Part shown: piece after piece, positions 7,223 through 10,062 of the stretch
Numbering within the stretch: the first letter of the stretch is position 1
Layout of the letters: each line of letters starts with the position of its first letter
Notes under the pieces: generated by a model
Database searches by the model: none
Told to the model about the DNA's origin: nothing
The model's input: the letters and a program-made list of their open reading frames with translations, nothing else
Translations under genes and position numbers: made by a program
Origin: JAFGHJ01 sp964523975
GTDB lineage: Bacteria; Hydrothermota; UBA3072
Reading direction: 5' to 3'
Length of the DNA stretch: 10,062 nucleotides
Assembly: GCA_964523975.1 (NCBI GenBank)
Contig: CAZGBM010000067.1
Span: 1 to 10,062 of the forward strand

Positions 7223-7810
7223 TTACTCCATAAATACTGATATCTCAGAGCTTACCCTGTTGATATCTCTCAAGATCCCGTTCATCCTGTCGGAGAGAGC
7301 ATTGTATAGGAGAAGAAAGAGAATCCCGACCGGTAATCCTGCGGCGGTGGTCACAAGCGCTTCCCATATTCCGCCAGCAAGGCTGGAAGGATTAACGCCT
7401 CCTCCTAAAACTTCGATTTGCATAAAAGCCTTTATCATGCCCAGGACGGTTCCGAAAAAACCAAACATAGGCGCTATAGAGCCCATAGATGCTACAATGC
7501 CTAAACCGTTTTCCAGATTCTTTAATTCTACGGCTGCGCCTGCATACATAGCTTCTTTTTTCCCGGAGATAATTCCTTTGGTCATTACTCTTGTTACAGG
7601 AGTATCGTAACCCTGGATTTCTCTAAGAGCGTCTTCAGGACTTTTTTCTTTCAACCAGGCACAGACTCTTTTCAACAAGTCGTCAGTTGGGCTCTGGCTT
7701 CTCTTATAATAAAGAAAACGTTCAATAGCAAAAAAAAGTCCTACGAACAATGATATAGCTATAGGAACCATTGTCCAACCGCCTTTAACGAGAATCGACA
7801 TTAAACTCAT
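7223..7810 (-). CDS. exbB: ExbB/TolQ/MotA-family proton channel protein
   Basis: The 195-residue protein has three hydrophobic segments (about 12-32, 104-126, 148-170) in the ExbB/TolQ pattern. The conserved core is visible as MGSIAPMFGFFGTVLGMIKA (109-128) and GGIWEALVTTAAGLPVGI (146-163). In the inner membrane such proteins form a pentameric channel around ExbD and convert proton flow into work. It is the first gene of the minus-strand operon. A strong AGGAGG sits 4 bases before the ATG, and a sigma-70-like promoter about 23 bases upstream gives a very short leader. TolQ is an alternative name, but the following exbD and tonB-like genes favour ExbB. Confidence 0.94.
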   Translation of the reverse strand: MSLMSILVKGGWTMVPIAISLFVGLFFAIERFLYYKRSQSPTDDLLKRVCAWLKEKSPEDALREIQGYDTPVTRVMTKGIISGKKEAMYAGAAVELKNLENGLGIVASMGSIAPMFGFFGTVLGMIKAFMQIEVLGGGVNPSSLAGGIWEALVTTAAGLPVGILFLLLYNALSDRMNGILRDINRVSSEISVFME

Positions 7811-7832
7811 TAGACCTCCTTTTAGTTTTTAT

Positions 7833-7861
7833 ATTTTATGTATTAATGTATGCAAAGTCAA
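7833..7861 (-). promoter_or_regulatory. promoter of the exbB-to-comF operon
   Basis: On the minus strand, TTGACT (7856-7861) and TAAAAT (7833-7838) are separated by exactly 17 bases, a near-consensus sigma-70 arrangement. Transcription would start near 7826, leaving a leader of about 16 bases that contains the AGGAGG site. No other comparably good promoter is obvious at the gene junctions of the operon, though the coding sequences were not searched exhaustively. Confidence 0.75.
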
Positions 7862-7873
7862 GGACTTCTTTTT

Positions 7874-7908
7874 TTATCAGCTATTAGCTTTTGGCTTTCG
7901 GTTGTTGG
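7874..7908. repeat. 7-base periodic repeat, five degenerate units
   Basis: Read in 7-base steps the plus strand gives ttatcag, ctattag, cttttgg, ctttcgg, ttgttgg, each ending in AG or GG with T-rich interiors. Similar short AGCTATTAGCT-like runs are frequent in bacterial intergenic DNA. It lies just upstream of the exbB promoter -35. The units are degenerate, so part of the pattern may be chance. Confidence 0.4.
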
Positions 7909-7973
7909 AAAAGTCTTCATTATCAATGTTAAAGAGTAAAATCCTTTGTCTACACATCAGGGACGCTCCAGAC

Positions 7974-8087
7974 TTACTCCTTTTTAACATTAACCTCAAA
8001 AAATTCAGCTGTTTTCCTGTATGAGTGACCTCTCAAACAAAAATTAAATATATCTTTTCTTAAATCGTAAACGAGGGACTTGTTTTG
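7974..8087 (-). pseudogene. possible remnant of an IS630-type transposase helix-turn-helix
   Basis: After a stop at 8088-8090, a minus-strand frame of 37 codons encodes YDLRKDIFNF followed by GHSYRKTAEFFEVNV and ends at TAA (7974-7976). The pattern YDLRK, then a helix, then a Gly and S-x-R-x-T/A-A-x-x-F-x-V is that of the N-terminal helix-turn-helix of IS630/Tc1-like transposases. There is no start codon in frame and nothing recognisable follows in any frame, so this would be a short relic. The likeness is from memory of the family; other HTH proteins share it. Confidence 0.35.
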
Positions 8088-8115
8088 TTAACTATATTTT
8101 TATACATAAAACATT

Positions 8116-8202
8116 TCATAGTGGGGCTATTTTAGCCCCGCGTCTTTTTAAGTGCAACCCTTTAATTGTATCTTCCAACTCTTTTACGGTCTTATCGCTC
8201 AT
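8116..8202 (-). CDS. possible 28-residue small protein, unknown
   Basis: An ATG at 8202 opens a 28-codon frame beginning MSDKTVKELEDT and ending HLKRRGAKIAPL. AGGAAG (8212-8217) precedes the ATG by 9 bases, an acceptable ribosome binding site. The product would be a charged helix with a basic end. No promoter is evident on this strand, and I do not recognise the sequence. It may instead be the end of a decayed gene: the frame is open for 16 more codons upstream. Its stop region overlaps the hairpin at 8121-8141. Confidence 0.3.
   Translation of the reverse strand: MSDKTVKELEDTIKGLHLKRRGAKIAPL
8121..8149 (+). terminator. terminator-like hairpin in the intergenic region
   Basis: GTGGGGCTA (8121-8129) pairs with TAGCCCCGC (8133-8141) around TTT, with one G-T wobble, and a five-T tract follows at 8145-8149. 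This is a good stem for an intrinsic terminator reading rightwards, but no gene on the plus strand lies upstream in the intergenic region. It could protect dapB from read-through, end an unseen small RNA, or be a relic of an inserted element. On the minus strand no T tract follows. Confidence 0.42.
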
Positions 8203-8214
8203 TATATTTAACTT

Positions 8215-8258
8215 CCTGACTGTACCACCCTGTGCGTGAACTCTCCCACAGAATCAGG
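8215..8258. repeat. nested inverted repeats
   Basis: CCTGA (8215-8219) pairs with TCAGG (8254-8258), enclosing CTGTG (8230-8234) paired with CACAG (8247-8251). The arms are only 5 bases each, but the nesting gives a possible two-tier stem ending 9 bases before the dapB -35 box. It may be a regulatory site, an element end or chance. Confidence 0.25.
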
Positions 8259-8267
8259 CGAATCAAC

Positions 8268-8296
8268 TTGACAAAGTATAGATGGGCTGGTATACT
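8268..8296 (+). promoter_or_regulatory. main dapB promoter (P1)
   Basis: TTGACA (8268-8273) and TATACT (8291-8296) are 17 bases apart, an almost perfect sigma-70 promoter. The start of transcription would be near 8303, giving a leader of about 55 bases before dapB, too short for a lysine riboswitch. Confidence 0.8.
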
Positions 8297-8298
8297 TT
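8273..8298. promoter_or_regulatory. operator-like inverted repeat overlapping dapB P1
   Basis: AAAGTATA (8273-8280) and TATACTTT (8291-8298) are perfect 8-base inverted arms with a 10-base spacer, an 18-base centre-to-centre distance. One arm touches the end of the -35 box and the other covers the -10 box. A dimeric repressor bound here would block polymerase. Part of one arm is explained by the -10 consensus itself, so the symmetry could be partly accidental. No regulator gene is nearby. Confidence 0.45.
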
Positions 8299-8309
8299 TG
8301 TAAATAATC

Positions 8310-8340
8310 TTGACTTTTGATTTGTGTCTATTAATATAAT
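8310..8340 (+). promoter_or_regulatory. possible second dapB promoter (P2)
   Basis: TTGACT (8310-8315) is followed by TAATAT (8332-8337, 16-base spacer) or TATAAT (8335-8340, 19-base spacer). Transcription would begin near 8344-8347, at the edge of the AAGGAAA ribosome binding site (about 8345-8351), leaving a leader of about 12-15 bases, like that of exbB. It is weaker than P1 but would escape the P1 inverted repeat. Confidence 0.4.
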
Positions 8341-8358
8341 TAAAAAGGAAAGCAAGTT

Positions 8359-9108
8359 ATGAAAATTGCAATAACCGGATATGGTAAGATGGGTCAAATT
8401 ACCGAACGACTGGCGGCAAGCCACGGAATTGAAGTCGTTTCGACAATTGACCCGTTGGTAAAGTCTGCGAAGTTCAGGGCGTTAAGCGAAAAAGCCCTTT
8501 CCGGAGCCGAAGTCGTAATCGATTTTACTGTTCCTGATGTTGTTCTTCTGAATATCGAGAAATATATAGAGTATGGCAAGAATGCAGTGATAGGGACTAC
8601 CGGCTGGTATGAACATTTAGACGAAGTTAAAGAAAAAGTTAACAAAAGCGGCATAGGACTTATTTGGTCGGGTAACTTTTCTATCGGGGTCAACATATTT
8701 TTCCGGATAATTGGACATAGTGCCGGTTTGATTAACAGGTTTCCATTCTATGACGTAATGGGATACGAATTACACCACAACAGGAAAAAGGACAGCCCTT
8801 CCGGAACTATGGATATGATTGGTAATATTCTTCTCGAGAAAATTAAAAACAAGAAAAAAATAGTAACGGAGAAACTCGAGAGAAAAATCTCGGAAGAAGA
8901 AATACATCTCGCTTCCGTAAGAGGAGGCAGCGTTCCCGGAACTCACGTGGTTGCTTTTGATAGTGATGTCGATACGATCGAATTAAAACATACAGCAAGA
9001 AGCAGGGAAGGCCTTGCCGTGGGAGCGCTGGAGGCAGCTCGTTGGATAAAGGGAAAGAAGGGATTTTATAATATTGATGATATGATGAATGAAATAATAG
9101 GAGGTTAA
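8359..9108 (+). CDS. dapB: 4-hydroxy-tetrahydrodipicolinate reductase
   Basis: DapB reduces 4-hydroxy-tetrahydrodipicolinate, the DapA product, to tetrahydrodipicolinate with NAD(P)H, in the cytoplasmic diaminopimelate/lysine pathway. The 249-residue protein opens with the Rossmann motif ITGYGKMG (5-12), has VIDFTVPD (53-60) and GTTGW (79-83), then the catalytic block ELHHNRKKDSPSGT (137-150) with His139/140 and Lys143, and RGGSVPGTHVV (188-198). Length is normal. The ATG start has AGGAAAG about 7 bases upstream. After PSGT the usual Ala is Met, a minor departure. It is followed by dapA after one base, with the dapA ribosome binding site inside its end. Confidence 0.97.
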   Translation: MKIAITGYGKMGQITERLAASHGIEVVSTIDPLVKSAKFRALSEKALSGAEVVIDFTVPDVVLLNIEKYIEYGKNAVIGTTGWYEHLDEVKEKVNKSGIGLIWSGNFSIGVNIFFRIIGHSAGLINRFPFYDVMGYELHHNRKKDSPSGTMDMIGNILLEKIKNKKKIVTEKLERKISEEEIHLASVRGGSVPGTHVVAFDSDVDTIELKHTARSREGLAVGALEAARWIKGKKGFYNIDDMMNEIIGG

Positions 9109-9109
9109 A

Positions 9110-9985
9110 ATGTTTCAAGGTGTTTTTACCGCAATAGTTACACCATTTAATGAAGATACTAGTATAAATGAAAAAGACCTTAAAAATTTATTGGATTTTA
9201 ATATAGAAAAAGGAATATCGGGTATAGTTCCGATGGGAACGACAGGGGAATCTCCTACTCTTAGTCATGAGGAACACGTTAAGGTAATAGAAATAGTTTG
9301 CAAACACGTAAATAAAAGGGTACCGATTATTGCGGGAACCGGCTCGAATTCTACAAAAGAAGCTCTTTATATGACTTCCAGAGCTAAGGAATTGGGAGCG
9401 GATGCAAGTCTTCAGGTTGCACCTTATTACAATAAGCCGACTCAGGAAGGTTTCTATCGTCACTTCAAAACAATCGCCGATGAGGTAGACCTCCCTATGA
9501 TTATTTATAATATACCTGGGAGAACCGGAAAAAATATAGAAACCGACACAATAGTAAGATTGGCGAAACATCCAAATATAATAGGAGTAAAAGAGGCATC
9601 CGGCAGTCTTCCTCAGATGATGGATGTTATCAACGAAACACCTGATGATTTCATTGTTCTTTCAGGAGATGACAATTTGACACTTCCCTTGATGGCGGCA
9701 GGTGGGAGAGGTGTTATAAGCGTTGCAAGCAATATCATTCCCGACAGGATGAGCGCGATGGTAACGGCAGGATTAAACGGCAATTTCGAAAAAATGAGGA
9801 GAATACATTACGAGCTTTTGCCTTTCTTTAAAGCCGAGTTCATCGAAACGAATCCAATACCTATAAAAACCGCTCTTGCAATGAAAGGAATGATAAAAGA
9901 AGTTTTCCGCCTGCCTATGTGCGAAATGGGCACGGAAAACAAGAAAAAACTGAAAAAAGTCCTGAAGACTCTGAAAATTTTGTAG
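9110..9985 (+). CDS. dapA: 4-hydroxy-tetrahydrodipicolinate synthase
   Basis: DapA condenses pyruvate with aspartate-4-semialdehyde, the first committed step to diaminopimelate and lysine. The 291-residue TIM-barrel protein shows PMGTTGESPTLS (41-52; Thr44/45), APYYNKPTQEG (104-114; Tyr107), IIYNIPGRTG (131-140; Tyr133, Arg138) and the Schiff-base lysine in GVKEASG (159-165; Lys161). These positions match the E. coli enzyme numbering exactly. Related aldolases (N-acetylneuraminate lyase and others) share the fold, but Arg138 and the dapB neighbour support DapA. AGGAGG (9099-9104) sits 5 bases before the ATG. The dapB-dapA pair is probably one transcript. Confidence 0.97.
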   Translation: MFQGVFTAIVTPFNEDTSINEKDLKNLLDFNIEKGISGIVPMGTTGESPTLSHEEHVKVIEIVCKHVNKRVPIIAGTGSNSTKEALYMTSRAKELGADASLQVAPYYNKPTQEGFYRHFKTIADEVDLPMIIYNIPGRTGKNIETDTIVRLAKHPNIIGVKEASGSLPQMMDVINETPDDFIVLSGDDNLTLPLMAAGGRGVISVASNIIPDRMSAMVTAGLNGNFEKMRRIHYELLPFFKAEFIETNPIPIKTALAMKGMIKEVFRLPMCEMGTENKKKLKKVLKTLKIL

Positions 9986-10018
9986 ATAGCCGCGAAGATT
10001 TTAGGGTTTAGGTGATAA

Positions 10019-10062
10019 GTAGCAGCGCATATCTGACACAATTTGTAGCAGCGGATGTCTGA
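10019..10062. repeat. imperfect 18-base direct repeat, two copies, 26-base period
   Basis: Copies lie at 10019-10036 and 10045-10062 and agree at 16 of 18 positions, consensus GTAGCAGCGSATRTCTGA, with an 8-base spacer. The second copy ends at the window edge, so more units may follow. It starts 34 bases after the dapA stop. The period is too short for a CRISPR array; dispersed intergenic repeat is more likely. Confidence 0.6.

Larger units (their letters stand above)
7862..8267. other. intergenic stretch without a confident gene
   Basis: Between the two divergent promoters there are about 400 AT-rich bases. They hold a 7-base periodic repeat (7874-7908), a minus-strand fragment resembling a transposase helix-turn-helix (7974-8087), a possible 28-codon minus-strand ORF (8116-8202), a terminator-like hairpin (8121-8149) and a nested hairpin (8215-8258). 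No ORF long enough to be a typical gene is seen on either strand. The gap is unusual beside genes that otherwise overlap, and fits an old insertion that has decayed. Confidence 0.6.

Noticed and set aside
7260..7610. 116-codon plus-strand open frame antisense to exbB
   Set aside because: It mirrors the conserved exbB core; the long frame follows from the codon composition of that gene.
4394..7810. Tol-Pal system instead of ExbB-ExbD-TonB
   Set aside because: No tolA, tolB or pal gene follows; the third gene has a TonB C-terminal domain.
7974..8202. Intact insertion sequence in the divergent gap
   Set aside because: No full transposase frame and no convincing terminal inverted repeats with target duplication were found; only fragments remain.
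8303..8358. Lysine riboswitch in the dapB leader
   Set aside because: The leader from P1 is about 55 bases, far shorter than the lysine riboswitch, and lacks its stems.
9188..9571. 127-codon minus-strand open frame inside dapA
   Set aside because: dapA has all catalytic residues in the other strand; this is a shadow frame.
10019..10062. CRISPR array
   Set aside because: The 18-base repeats with an 8-base spacer are too short for a CRISPR unit, and no cas gene is present.

Overview
The window is an AT-rich bacterial chromosome segment carrying mostly housekeeping genes. An ExbB-ExbD-TonB set implies a diderm (outer-membrane) cell. Ribosome binding sites are strong (AGGAGG/GGAGG), and both divergent promoters in the large intergenic gap look like sigma-70 sites (TTGACT-17-TAAAAT and TTGACA-17-TATACT). 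That argues against Bacteroidota, whose promoters differ. The protein sequences do not let me name a phylum; an uncultured diderm lineage is my guess and only an inference.

Layout. (1) Positions 1-329, plus strand: the 3' part of a tRNA-Cys gene, then rpsT (ribosomal protein S20), perhaps cotranscribed. (2) Positions 316-7810, minus strand: eight tightly packed genes, in transcription order exbB, exbD, tonB-like, a Na/Pi-cotransporter/PhoU protein with an added N-terminal Ig-like domain, scpA, recJ, rodA and comF. One junction has a 5-base gap, four are 4-base GTGA/ATGA stop-start overlaps, and two are overlaps of about 16-17 bases. One good promoter (7833-7861) precedes exbB, so I read this as one operon of about 7.5 kb. 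(3) Positions 7811-8358, a 548-base divergent intergenic region. It holds the two promoters, a 7-base periodic repeat, a fragment resembling the helix-turn-helix of an IS630-type transposase, a possible 28-codon minus-strand ORF, a terminator-like hairpin and a nested hairpin. It looks like a site of old insertion and decay. (4) Positions 8359-9985, plus strand: dapB and dapA, two consecutive-pathway enzymes of lysine/diaminopimelate synthesis, one base apart. (5) Positions 9986-10062: two copies of an imperfect 18-base direct repeat at the window edge, probably the start of a longer repeat cluster.

How the genes work together. ExbB, ExbD and the TonB-like protein would use the ion gradient to energise outer-membrane transport. 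The membrane protein coupled to them may handle phosphate or another anion, but its signature motifs are altered. ScpA (chromosome condensation), RecJ (DNA repair), RodA (cell-wall elongation) and ComF (DNA-uptake-linked phosphoribosyltransferase family) are growth and DNA-maintenance functions in the same unit. DapA and DapB supply diaminopimelate for lysine and probably for the peptidoglycan that RodA polymerises, an indirect link across the divergent promoter region. I do not see a defence system, CRISPR array or intact mobile element. The most unusual items are the Ig-Na/Pi-PhoU protein with non-canonical QSSS motifs, the perfect inverted repeat built into the dapB promoter, and the intergenic remnants.
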